From Solobacterium sp. (lineage in GTDB: Bacteria > Bacillota_I > Bacilli_A > Erysipelotrichales > Erysipelotrichaceae): a stretch of DNA of 8,862 bases. Below the pieces are notes generated by a model. The model was given only the letters and a program-made list of their open reading frames with translations. It did no database searches and was not told the origin of the DNA. The position numbers were made by a program, and so were the translations under genes. Position 1 is the stretch's first letter. Every line of letters begins with the position of its first letter. The stretch spans positions 1 to 8,862 of the forward strand of contig JAEEPV010000149.1 of assembly GCA_016284975.1 (NCBI GenBank), written 5' to 3'. Positions 1 through 6,503 of this stretch are shown here, one piece after another.

Positions 1-90
1 CGGACTTTTGGACTAGGCGTTCCGGTAAGTACTGGTACCGTATATCCGGCTTGATTGGTACCGCCTTTCCGGCAATATGGTAACGTACAA
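1..90 (+). repeat. Left terminal inverted repeat with iterated transposase-site-like units
   Basis: Three full units begin TCCGG at 21, 45 and 68, so the spacing is 24 and 23 bp. Each continues with 5 to 6 variable bases and then TGGTACCG or the variant TGGTAACG. A fourth, more diverged unit starts at the window edge (CGG, then TTGGAC-like bases). The unit nearest the tip and the next one match, in inverted orientation, the two units at the right end. Multiple terminal repeats of this kind are known in IS21, where they are thought to bind IstA. The binding role here is inferred. Confidence 0.8.
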
Positions 91-113
91 TTCTGAGAGA
101 CTATACATGTCGT

Positions 114-144
114 AAACGGCTCCCCATCAAATGATGAGGAGCCG
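114..144 (-). terminator. Probable terminator after istB
   Basis: Read on the minus strand, CGGCTCC (144-138) pairs with GGAGCCG (123-117). The stem is extended by a T-G wobble and by CATC/GATG around an ATTT loop, giving about 12 pairs. On the plus strand the wobble becomes a C-A mismatch, so the structure favours the istAB transcript. It starts 7 bases past the istB stop. The U tract is short (three Ts), so termination may be weak. Confidence 0.5.
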
Positions 145-150
145 ACTTCG

Positions 151-954
151 TTATTGATTGTTCTTTTGGCGCTGTAATTCAGATGAAATATCGACTTCCC
201 GCATTGAGTTTCCTTTGATTTCGAATGTATAGGACTTTGCGAATAAGCGATTGATGATTCCATCCGCCAGACTGGGTGATACCGCACTCAGCCGGGTATA
301 CATCTCTTCCGGCATAAGCTGTGAACAGATGATAAATGATCGTGGCTTATTCTTCCGTGTCTTACTGTTGACCAGCCGATAGAGGTATTCAACATCACGC
401 TGCTCTGCAGTTGTAAGCAGAAAATCATCAATGATGATCAGGTTAGTATTAGCCACTTTATTCAAAAACTTTACATACTTGCCTTTTTCATCTGCTTCCC
501 GGAATGAGTACAGAAGGTCAACCATCGTAAAGTAGCGGACAGAGTACTGATTTTCACAGGCATTGTTTCCAAATGCACAGGCAAAGAATGTTTTTCCGCA
601 TCCAGTCGCCGAAGACATCAGTACATTCAGACTGCGGGAAATATAGTCATTGGTGCGCAGCTTATCGACCATCGCAATATTGATATGCCGTTCCGGAATA
701 TACAGCACATCCTCGAGATCTGCCATCGGCCAATAAAGCCTTGCGGCTTTCTTGTAGCGTTCAGTCGTGCTGTTATCAGAGGATATCTCCTGAAGACTCG
801 TCAGCTGATCCAGAATATCGATTGCCGGCTCAGAATACAATTCTCCGCTCTCGTCCAATCGGATCAGTTCCTCAGCCATTGTATTCATGTGAAGATCCCG
901 CAGGCGGCCGGTCACCTCGGCCAGTTTTGTTTCATCAGTCTTTCTTACGCGCAT
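151..954 (-). CDS. istB: IS21-family helper ATPase IstB
   Basis: IstB is the AAA+/DnaA-like ATPase that assists the IstA transposase in target choice and strand transfer. The 267-residue product has the family's N-terminal helical region (1-90), a Walker A-like loop at 115-122 (SATGCGKT), Walker B at 172-177 (LIIIDD), a sensor-like IICSQ at 208-212 and an arginine-finger-type motif DGIINR at 231-236. The ATG at 954 is chosen because AGGAG lies 9 bases upstream (968-964). ATGs at 990 and 975 are in frame but lack such a site. The gene overlaps the istA end by 20 nt, which suggests translational coupling. One oddity is that the first Walker A glycine is Ser115 (codon tcg). The product name is secure; activity is not. 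Confidence 0.93.
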   Translation of the reverse strand: MRVRKTDETKLAEVTGRLRDLHMNTMAEELIRLDESGELYSEPAIDILDQLTSLQEISSDNSTTERYKKAARLYWPMADLEDVLYIPERHINIAMVDKLRTNDYISRSLNVLMSSATGCGKTFFACAFGNNACENQYSVRYFTMVDLLYSFREADEKGKYVKFLNKVANTNLIIIDDFLLTTAEQRDVEYLYRLVNSKTRKNKPRSFIICSQLMPEEMYTRLSAVSPSLADGIINRLFAKSYTFEIKGNSMREVDISSELQRQKNNQ

Positions 955-2521
955 AATACTCTGCTCCTCTGACATGTGACTGTTCCGCATGTGTGTCTGC
1001 TATCTTTGACTGAGTGCCAAGCACAGGCAATTCTTTTATATCTTGTCCGTTATAAAGAATCGCCTTAATATTCCTATAGATGGGACGTTTGTAATGTCTC
1101 AGTGCTAACTGACAGGCCTGTTCTACTCTGGGGCGAGTGTATTGGTCTGCCAGTTTTAATATGGATCGGGCGCCGTTGTAATACTTCTGTTCTGCGCCTC
1201 CGCTGCTGAATAACCGATCGATCACTTCATAGGTATATGGACCATATTCTCTTGCCCATCTGCGGAAGCGATCGCTGTTCCAGTCACCATAATTCGAACT
1301 GTACGGCGGGAAATGATTGTTATCTGTCTGATAGACACCGATCCTTCCTATAACAAGTTTGTGAGTGCACAGATTTTCAGCACCACTCCATACTTCAAGA
1401 CGGTCATTATAAACGCGTAATGTTACACGTTCTCCTATGTGCCGGTACGGCACAGAGTAATAGTTCTTCCCATAACTGATACAGCAGTTACTTTGAACCA
1501 TGGCCGTTTTCTTGATGAAGTATTCATAAGGAATTGAAGGCAGCGGATTCATCTCAGCCGATTCGTACTGTTGATAAGTTGTTAATCTGCTTCCTTCCTT
1601 TTTCTGAAATGGCCTGGCATTAAACCGATCGAGCTCACGGCGTACCTCAAGGTTATATTCTTCAATCGAGAAACACTGTATATTTCGAAGACGTGCCAGA
1701 ATATGTGTCTCAAGCTTGCCAACAAGGTTTTCTACAGTCGGCTTGTCATCCGGTTTCCGGACTCTTGCCGGCGCGATCATCATTCTGTAATGATTGGCAA
1801 ATGCTTCATAATCTGGCTGTAACACAATATCCCCGGTAACTGGATGTTTGATAACTCCGCTTTTCAGATTGTCACAAACAAGCACACGTGTTGTGCCACC
1901 GAAATACTCAAACATGTGGACATGCGCTGTGATCCAGCTTGGGAGTTTCATGTTCGGGAATACTTCTGCGTATCCATAACCGCTGAACGGCAATACTCCT
2001 ACGAACAGCCATCCTACTACGATTTCACCGGTATCCGGATCTGTCCATCGGGCGGGATCGCCGGTCCAATCAACTTCGGCTTCGTCTGCTGGCTTATGTC
2101 GGATGATCTCTGAAAAAGATTTCCGTTTCAAAGACCGTTCAAACAGGTCATAGAACTGTGTTTTCTGATAATAAATGGTTCCGGATCGGATGCACTCTTC
2201 TACATATTCATCATAGAGAATTGATTTTGTGACATTTGGTTTCAGTAACTCTTTACACATCCGCTCATAATCCGGAATACGATAGATTGTTTCGCGGAGC
2301 CCGGTGGAGATCGGAATATCTTTGCGCCGGAACTTCTCCTGTAGTTCGTCATCGTTCATCTGTGTCAGATCTTCAAGCGTCCATCCATTTTGCTCAGTTA
2401 CTTTCTTAACTACAGACACCTGATTCTTGGAGACATGTACCATTTCCGCAATCATCTTTTGAGAATAATCACCTGTCTCGAGGTAGCGTGCAATCTGTAA
2501 AATCTTTGAACGTTTATCCAT
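935..2521 (-). CDS. istA: IS21-family DDE transposase IstA
   Basis: IstA cuts and joins the IS ends through an RNase H-fold integrase core. The 528-residue product starts with a helix-turn-helix region (about 5-45, with SQKMIAEMVHVSKNQVSVVK). The rve-type core has the catalytic triad Asp151 (EVDWTGD), Asp217 (VLVCDNLKSG) and Glu264 (KPTVENLVG). A beta-rich C-terminal region follows (about 340-400), with the SYGKNYYSVPYRHIGERV stretch typical of IS21 transposases. The start at 2521 has GGAGGTG 8 bases upstream. Length and triad spacing fit the family, and no frameshift is seen. The end overlaps istB, so both are probably made from one mRNA. Confidence 0.95.
   Translation of the reverse strand: MDKRSKILQIARYLETGDYSQKMIAEMVHVSKNQVSVVKKVTEQNGWTLEDLTQMNDDELQEKFRRKDIPISTGLRETIYRIPDYERMCKELLKPNVTKSILYDEYVEECIRSGTIYYQKTQFYDLFERSLKRKSFSEIIRHKPADEAEVDWTGDPARWTDPDTGEIVVGWLFVGVLPFSGYGYAEVFPNMKLPSWITAHVHMFEYFGGTTRVLVCDNLKSGVIKHPVTGDIVLQPDYEAFANHYRMMIAPARVRKPDDKPTVENLVGKLETHILARLRNIQCFSIEEYNLEVRRELDRFNARPFQKKEGSRLTTYQQYESAEMNPLPSIPYEYFIKKTAMVQSNCCISYGKNYYSVPYRHIGERVTLRVYNDRLEVWSGAENLCTHKLVIGRIGVYQTDNNHFPPYSSNYGDWNSDRFRRWAREYGPYTYEVIDRLFSSGGAEQKYYNGARSILKLADQYTRPRVEQACQLALRHYKRPIYRNIKAILYNGQDIKELPVLGTQSKIADTHAEQSHVRGAEYYARKKD
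964..968 (-). promoter_or_regulatory. Shine-Dalgarno site that fixes the istB start
   Basis: AGGAG on the minus strand sits 9 bases before the ATG at 954, inside the istA coding sequence. It favours the 267-residue IstB over the 279-residue version starting at 990. Confidence 0.6.
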
Positions 2522-2548
2522 TATTCGTTCACCTCCATTTCAAATACG

Positions 2549-2582
2549 AAAAAACTGCACGAATGGTTTTCTCGTACAGTTT
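2549..2582 (-). terminator. Terminator-like hairpin in the istA leader
   Basis: On the minus strand AAACTGTACGA (2582-2572) pairs with TCGTGCAGTTT (2562-2552). This makes an 11-pair stem with one G-U wobble, a loop of about nine bases, and a run of six Ts ending at 2549. It stands between the IS end and the istA ribosome binding site. On the plus strand the wobble becomes C-A and no T run follows, so it acts in the istA direction. It could block read-through into istA from outside promoters, or attenuate istA. The mechanism is inferred. Confidence 0.65.
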
Positions 2583-2634
2583 CATCATAGTATTTGAACA
2601 AAGGTGCTACGCCGTTTACGCAATAGCGATTACT

Positions 2635-2681
2635 TACGGTACCAATTCTGCCGGAAGGCCGCGTCCAATTTCACCGGATCA
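2635..2681 (-). repeat. Right terminal inverted repeat of the IS21 element
   Basis: Read on the minus strand from the tip, the sequence is TGA, then a unit TCCGG-TGAAA-TTGGACGC (2678-2661), then a unit TCCGG-CAGAA-TTGGTACCG (2655 onward). The two unit starts are 23 bp apart. They match the left-end units at the window start and at 21-43. TG at the tip is the IS21 norm. Confidence 0.78.
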
Positions 2682-2745
2682 AGAGCTCCGCCGCTCCGGA
2701 ATTTGCATATTACACAACGCGGGTTACTGCCGAAAGGATGTTCCA
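2682..2745 (+). other. Short upstream region between IS end and the GGDEF-EAL gene
   Basis: These 64 bases are all that remains of native sequence upstream of the start codon. A TATTAC (2708-2713) could be a -10 box, but no -35 box is visible at the right distance: the matching position holds GCTCCG. AAAGGA at 2733-2738 is the ribosome binding site, 7 bases from the ATG. The region is open in the frame of the gene, so it could also be coding DNA from a longer original 5' end cut by the IS. Confidence 0.45.
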
Positions 2746-5730
2746 ATGGACTTTGTTTGCGACTCATTCGACAAACTAACCGGTCTTCCTGACCTTGACG
2801 GTTTTCAGAACGCGATCCTGAAACTGCCTCCGGATAAGCTGGTCAACGAAAAAGCCAGTCTTCTGTTTTTTAATATCGAAAATTTCAAGCTTTACAACAG
2901 TACGCTCGGTCCGAAAGCCGGCGATGAAATGCTGGTGTTTACCGCAATGTCCATTCAGAATACCTTTCCCGGAGAACTGGTCTCCCGCATCGGAGACGAT
3001 CATTTCGCAGTCCTTACGACTGTAACGGATGTGACTGATCGGATCCGTTCGATTCATGAACAGGTGCTTTCCTACCATCCCACCCTTTCGATGCTGGTAA
3101 AAGCCGGTATTTACGAAATCAGGGATTATGAAACCAGTCCGCTGCTGATGCTGGATAAGGCCCGTCTTGCCTGTGAAAACTGCAAGGGTCATTTTGACCA
3201 GATCTACGACTATTACAATCCGTCACTTTCCGAATCGCTTCTGACCAATAAATACATCGTTGACCATATCGGTCAGGCGATCGAGATGCACTATATCAAG
3301 GTTTACTATCAGCCGCTGATCCGGATCCAGACGAACATGCTTTGCGGGCTTGAAGCTCTGGCCCGGTGGGAAGATCCGATGTATGGGCTTCTCTCCCCGG
3401 CTGCGTTTATTACCGTACTGGAAAATGCACATCTGATCCACACGCTGGATCTGTATATCGCAGAACAGGTATGTCAGGATCTGCACGGTGTAATGGAATC
3501 CGGCCGTACCATTGTTCCGGTATCCATCAATTTATCCCGTCTGGATTTTGATCTCTGTGATGTATTTGAAACGATCGATGCGATGGTGCGCCGTTATGGG
3601 CTGAAGCCGGAATATCTGGATATCGAGATCACGGAAAGTGCGCTCAGTAAAGCCGGTGATTCTCTGAAGAACGCTGCCCAGCGGTTCCGTGAGCACGGGT
3701 ATCGTATCTGGCTGGATGACTTCGGCAGTGAATTCTCTTCTCTGAATACCTTAAAGGACTTTGATTTTGATGTACTGAAAATCGACATGGCGTTCCTCTC
3801 CGGTCTTCCCGATCCCCTGCGTTCCCTGAAGACAAAGACGATCGTCCGTTCCGTTATAAACATGGCCAAGGATCTTGGCATTACGACCCTGTGTGAAGGC
3901 GTTGAAACGGAAGAACAGCTGCGGTTTTTGATGGACGCGGGCTGTGAAATCGCGCAGGGTTATTACTTTGACCGGCCCCTGCCGCGGGAAGAAATCAAAA
4001 ACCTCTCGTATCCGCGGGAGAATCAGGAAGATGCCCGTTACTCTTCCATAATCGGTCAGGTCAACCTTCTCAGCACCCATCCGCTGGGAGAAGAAAACCT
4101 GTCGGAGATCGATGCCGGTTTCCAGCCGATGGGACTGTTTGAATATACGGAAGATCATATCCGTACACTGGTGATCAATACGGCCTTTCAGGATTTTATC
4201 GCTCCGCTTCACATCGGTGACCTGAAGGTATTGGATGCCAATCTTAACAATAAAAACAACCGTCTTGTGGAACGCATGCGCCGGGCTGCGGAGAAAGCAA
4301 TCGAAACCCATTCTACCGAACCGGTTGATCTTGTACTGAACGGTGATTACTGCAACCTGCAGATGCGCGCCATCGCAACCAACGAGAATACCCATACCAG
4401 TGTTATCTTTGTCCGTGCCATGAATATCTCCAGGATCTCCAACTTTGTGGCAGGAGGTATTAAGGATAAGGCACTTCGTTCCGTTTACGCGCTGTTTGAG
4501 CGGGTGGATATACTCGATCTTGAAAATGACCGTCTGCTGAATATCCACAAAAGCCGCGGCCGCTTCCGTGGAAATTACGCAAACCTGCCTCTGAAAAAAG
4601 CGGTTGAGGAATTTGCGGAACTCAACATCCATCCGGATGATCAGGAACGGTTCCTGAAGCTCTATGATCCGGAAATTCTTTCAAAGCTTCTGCAGAAATC
4701 CAATCATTCCTTCCATGGTTCGCTCTTTCGAATCTATGAAGGAGATGAAATCTATGAATGGCAGCTGTGCATGTTTTCACTGGTACGTATTGACGGACGT
4801 CCGGTTATCTTAAGCATGTTGACAGACGGAGATGGAATCGCGGAAACCATTCAGGAACAGGCAGAAAATCTGGATCTGCATTTCGACAGCGAAAAAACAC
4901 TGACTTCGGAAAAGCATGGCGATCCGACCGAGACCGTCTACTCCAAGAGTGCTCTGTTTGACGCACTTGTAGAGGGAGTTCCCTTCGGTGTGTTCTGGAA
5001 AGACCAGAATCGCAGGTTCCTCGGTGCCAACAAGTTCTTCCTGGATTTCTATGGCTTCCCTTCTACGACCTCCATCATCGGCAATACCGATGAAGATATG
5101 GGCTGGCATGTTGACCCGGCTCCGTTTATGAAAGATGAGCAGGATGTACTGAACGGAAATCCCATTTATGATGCGGCTGGCAGCTGTATCGTTCACGGAA
5201 TCGATCATAAGATTGTGGCCTCGAAATTCCCGGTCTGGAAAAACGGCAGGATTATTGGTCTCATCGGCATGTTCCGGGACAAAGGCGCCAATATTGAAGA
5301 TTCCAATAACGGGATTGATGAACTCACCGGTCTGCTGAACTCCAATGGTGCAATCGAAACCTTCAACCGTTACCAGCAAAGCTATATTGAAAAGGGAATC
5401 GATTTCTCGATTATCAGTATCGATATCAATCACTTCCGGGAATTCAATCATCTTTACGGTTCACAGATCGCAGATGAACTGCTGATCCAGATTGCCAAAA
5501 TACTGTCTTCCATCATGGGTGACAACAGCGTCGTTTCCAGAATCGGCGGAGATGAATTTGTGATCCTGCGTCAGGTAGCGGACCGCAGTCAGCTGCTTCA
5601 TGACGAGTATGCGATCGCCAGCGCGATCTCTACGATTCACACGATCCAGGGAATACCGATCACGGTCAATATCTCTACCGAATCCGTTCTGTATTCCGAA
5701 TCCCCTTCTGCGGCATTGCGGAAACCCTGA
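2746..5730 (+). CDS. Cyclic-di-GMP signalling protein, GGDEF-EAL-PAS-GGDEF
   Basis: This 994-residue cytoplasmic protein has no membrane segment. GGDEF1 (1-160) is degenerate: its signature is GDDHF at 83-87, and Asn43 stands where a metal-binding Asp is expected. The EAL domain (about 172-415) keeps EAL 203-205, Asn262, Glu294, Asp324-Asp325, Lys345, Glu384 and Gln404, so it is a likely c-di-GMP phosphodiesterase. PAS-like segments follow at about 465-570 and 580-695 (with NIHPDDQERF at 628-637), then a clearer PAS at 735-845. GGDEF2 (856-994) has GGDEF 934-938, Asp893 and Asn901, but no RxxD inhibitory site. It ends about 25-30 residues early, without the final SIGIA and ALYxAK-like parts. 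The start at 2746 has AAAGGA 7 bases upstream and leads straight into DKLTGL. The frame is open upstream into the IS, so an N-terminal loss cannot be excluded. Confidence 0.9.
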   Translation: MDFVCDSFDKLTGLPDLDGFQNAILKLPPDKLVNEKASLLFFNIENFKLYNSTLGPKAGDEMLVFTAMSIQNTFPGELVSRIGDDHFAVLTTVTDVTDRIRSIHEQVLSYHPTLSMLVKAGIYEIRDYETSPLLMLDKARLACENCKGHFDQIYDYYNPSLSESLLTNKYIVDHIGQAIEMHYIKVYYQPLIRIQTNMLCGLEALARWEDPMYGLLSPAAFITVLENAHLIHTLDLYIAEQVCQDLHGVMESGRTIVPVSINLSRLDFDLCDVFETIDAMVRRYGLKPEYLDIEITESALSKAGDSLKNAAQRFREHGYRIWLDDFGSEFSSLNTLKDFDFDVLKIDMAFLSGLPDPLRSLKTKTIVRSVINMAKDLGITTLCEGVETEEQLRFLMDAGCEIAQGYYFDRPLPREEIKNLSYPRENQEDARYSSIIGQVNLLSTHPLGEENLSEIDAGFQPMGLFEYTEDHIRTLVINTAFQDFIAPLHIGDLKVLDANLNNKNNRLVERMRRAAEKAIETHSTEPVDLVLNGDYCNLQMRAIATNENTHTSVIFVRAMNISRISNFVAGGIKDKALRSVYALFERVDILDLENDRLLNIHKSRGRFRGNYANLPLKKAVEEFAELNIHPDDQERFLKLYDPEILSKLLQKSNHSFHGSLFRIYEGDEIYEWQLCMFSLVRIDGRPVILSMLTDGDGIAETIQEQAENLDLHFDSEKTLTSEKHGDPTETVYSKSALFDALVEGVPFGVFWKDQNRRFLGANKFFLDFYGFPSTTSIIGNTDEDMGWHVDPAPFMKDEQDVLNGNPIYDAAGSCIVHGIDHKIVASKFPVWKNGRIIGLIGMFRDKGANIEDSNNGIDELTGLLNSNGAIETFNRYQQSYIEKGIDFSIISIDINHFREFNHLYGSQIADELLIQIAKILSSIMGDNSVVSRIGGDEFVILRQVADRSQLLHDEYAIASAISTIHTIQGIPITVNISTESVLYSESPSAALRKP

Positions 5731-5735
5731 CCTGT

Positions 5736-5759
5736 AAAAGTTCCTTCGGGAACTTTTTT
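5736..5759 (+). terminator. Intrinsic terminator after the GGDEF-EAL gene
   Basis: AAAAGTTCC (5736-5744) pairs perfectly with GGAACTTTT (5749-5757) around a UUCG tetraloop closed by C-G, an unusually stable loop. Six Ts run to 5759. It begins 5 bases after the stop codon and separates this gene from the VanZ-like gene. Confidence 0.92.
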
Positions 5760-5789
5760 CGAAATCCGTTACCATCGTGAAGGGGGACG

Positions 5790-5818
5790 TTGTTTCCCGG
5801 AACAGAAAAGCTTACAAT
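5790..5818 (+). promoter_or_regulatory. Promoter of the VanZ-like gene
   Basis: TTGTTT (5790-5795) and TACAAT (5813-5818) are spaced exactly 17 bp, a housekeeping sigma-A pattern with a 5/6 match at -10. Transcription would begin near 5825, giving a leader of about 43 bases. The TTG at 5790, which could be read as a start codon, is therefore more likely the -35 box. Confidence 0.6.
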
Positions 5819-5867
5819 CGAAGGGATTCTTTCGGAAGGGAATGAAAAGACAGGAGAAAGAAACGGA

Positions 5868-6410
5868 ATGATCGAAATACCGTTTATCGCGGGAGAAGCG
5901 CTTTACACCACCGTCTGGCTTTTGAACCGTACGGTAATATGGACGCGTCAGAAACATATCGACTGGAAGCGGGAAGCCGTTCTTTTTCTGATGTATGTCA
6001 ATCTCGCGGTGATCCTCCGCTTTACGTTCTTTCCCTTTGACCGGATCAACGGGCATATTCAGCCCCTGATCTTCGATCCCTCCACGGCCTACCCGTTCCG
6101 CATGAACCTGATTCCGCTCCGGCAGCTGCTCTGGTATGAGACCCGGCGCGAGCTGTATGTGAATGTCCTGGGAAATATCGCCATGTTCATTCCCTGCGGG
6201 ATTCTCCTTCCCCTGATCTACCGGAAACTCGACCGGTTCTGGAAAGTGCTTCTGGCGGGAATGCTGATATCGCTCTGCATCGAGATTGTTCAGCTTCCGT
6301 TTGGGGTAAGGGGAAGCGACATCGATGACATTCTTCTCAATACGGCCGGAACGAGCATCGGCTATGGCATTTATCTTCTGACTTTCGGATTAAAACGGAA
6401 GCGGGCTTAA
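5868..6410 (+). CDS. VanZ-like family membrane protein
   Basis: This 180-residue integral membrane protein has hydrophobic segments at about 37-57, 98-118, 124-145 and 155-174, and perhaps one more at 8-25. VanZ family marks are FRMNLIPLRQ (77-86), NVLGNIAMFIPCGILLPL (99-116), IEIVQLPFG (138-146) and GSDIDDILLNTAG (149-161). VanZ is named for low-level teicoplanin resistance, but most family members have no proven role. The neighbours are not vancomycin genes, so a resistance function should not be assumed. The ATG at 5868 has AGGAG 11 bases upstream and lies downstream of the predicted promoter. A TTG start at 5790 (206 residues) would fall inside that promoter and adds a non-conserved tail. 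The gene looks monocistronic. Confidence 0.88.
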   Translation: MIEIPFIAGEALYTTVWLLNRTVIWTRQKHIDWKREAVLFLMYVNLAVILRFTFFPFDRINGHIQPLIFDPSTAYPFRMNLIPLRQLLWYETRRELYVNVLGNIAMFIPCGILLPLIYRKLDRFWKVLLAGMLISLCIEIVQLPFGVRGSDIDDILLNTAGTSIGYGIYLLTFGLKRKRA

Positions 6411-6423
6411 AAGGCCCGTTTTT
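6402..6423 (+). terminator. Intrinsic terminator overlapping the VanZ-like stop codon
   Basis: CGGGC (6402-6406) pairs with GCCCG (6414-6418), extended by a T-G wobble, around an A-rich loop, and is followed by five Ts. The TAA stop (6408-6410) lies in the loop, so the last codons form part of the stem. Confidence 0.75.
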
Positions 6424-6469
6424 CCATAACATCGTTACTATCCTTGTCTTTCCGTTTCCCAGGAATACT

Positions 6470-6478
6470 TGGTATAGT
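6470..6478 (+). promoter_or_regulatory. Extended -10 promoter of the zinc-ribbon operon
   Basis: TGGTATAGT is an extended -10 element (TGn plus a 5/6 match to TATAAT). Only a poor -35 (TTTCCG, 6449-6454, 18-bp spacer) is present, which the TG extension can compensate. The start of transcription would be near 6485, about 19 bases before the ATG. Confidence 0.55.
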
Positions 6479-6503
6479 GGATTCAGAATCGAGGAACAAT
6501 CAT

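Larger units (their letters stand above)
1..2681 (-). mobile_element. IS21-family insertion sequence, left tip just outside window
   Basis: The element carries the two-gene istA-istB module of the IS21 family, both on the minus strand, between inverted terminal repeat arrays at 1-90 and 2635-2681. The right tip reads CCGGATCA on the plus strand and ends in the CA expected of this family, so the boundary is placed at 2681. By symmetry with TGATCCGG, the left tip should lie about 5 bases before position 1. That gives an element of about 2.69 kb, on the long side for IS21. Both genes are open and full length, so the copy may be active. Target-site duplication cannot be tested because the left flank is missing. 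Confidence 0.9.

Noticed and set aside
21..90. Regularly spaced repeats that could suggest a small CRISPR array or plasmid iterons
   Set aside because: The units are only about 23 bp apart with no unique spacers of CRISPR length, and they match in inverted form the other end of the IS. They are IS terminal repeats.
3751..4632. 293-codon open frame on the minus strand
   Set aside because: It lies wholly antisense to the EAL and PAS-like parts of the c-di-GMP protein, shows no domain pattern, and reflects the codon bias of the real gene.
5790..5867. Upstream TTG start extending the VanZ-like protein by 26 residues
   Set aside because: The TTG is part of a 17-bp-spaced promoter and is only 3 bases from its purine run. 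The extension is hydrophilic and unlike VanZ N-termini.
5868..6410. Glycopeptide resistance locus based on the VanZ-like gene
   Set aside because: No vanA, vanH, vanX, vanY or vanRS homologues are present, and VanZ-like proteins are widespread without a resistance role.
6444..6503. Upstream ATG extending the zinc-ribbon protein by 20 residues
   Set aside because: It lies upstream of the extended -10 promoter and has no ribosome site. The ATG at 6504 has GAGGA at good spacing and begins next to the zinc ribbon.
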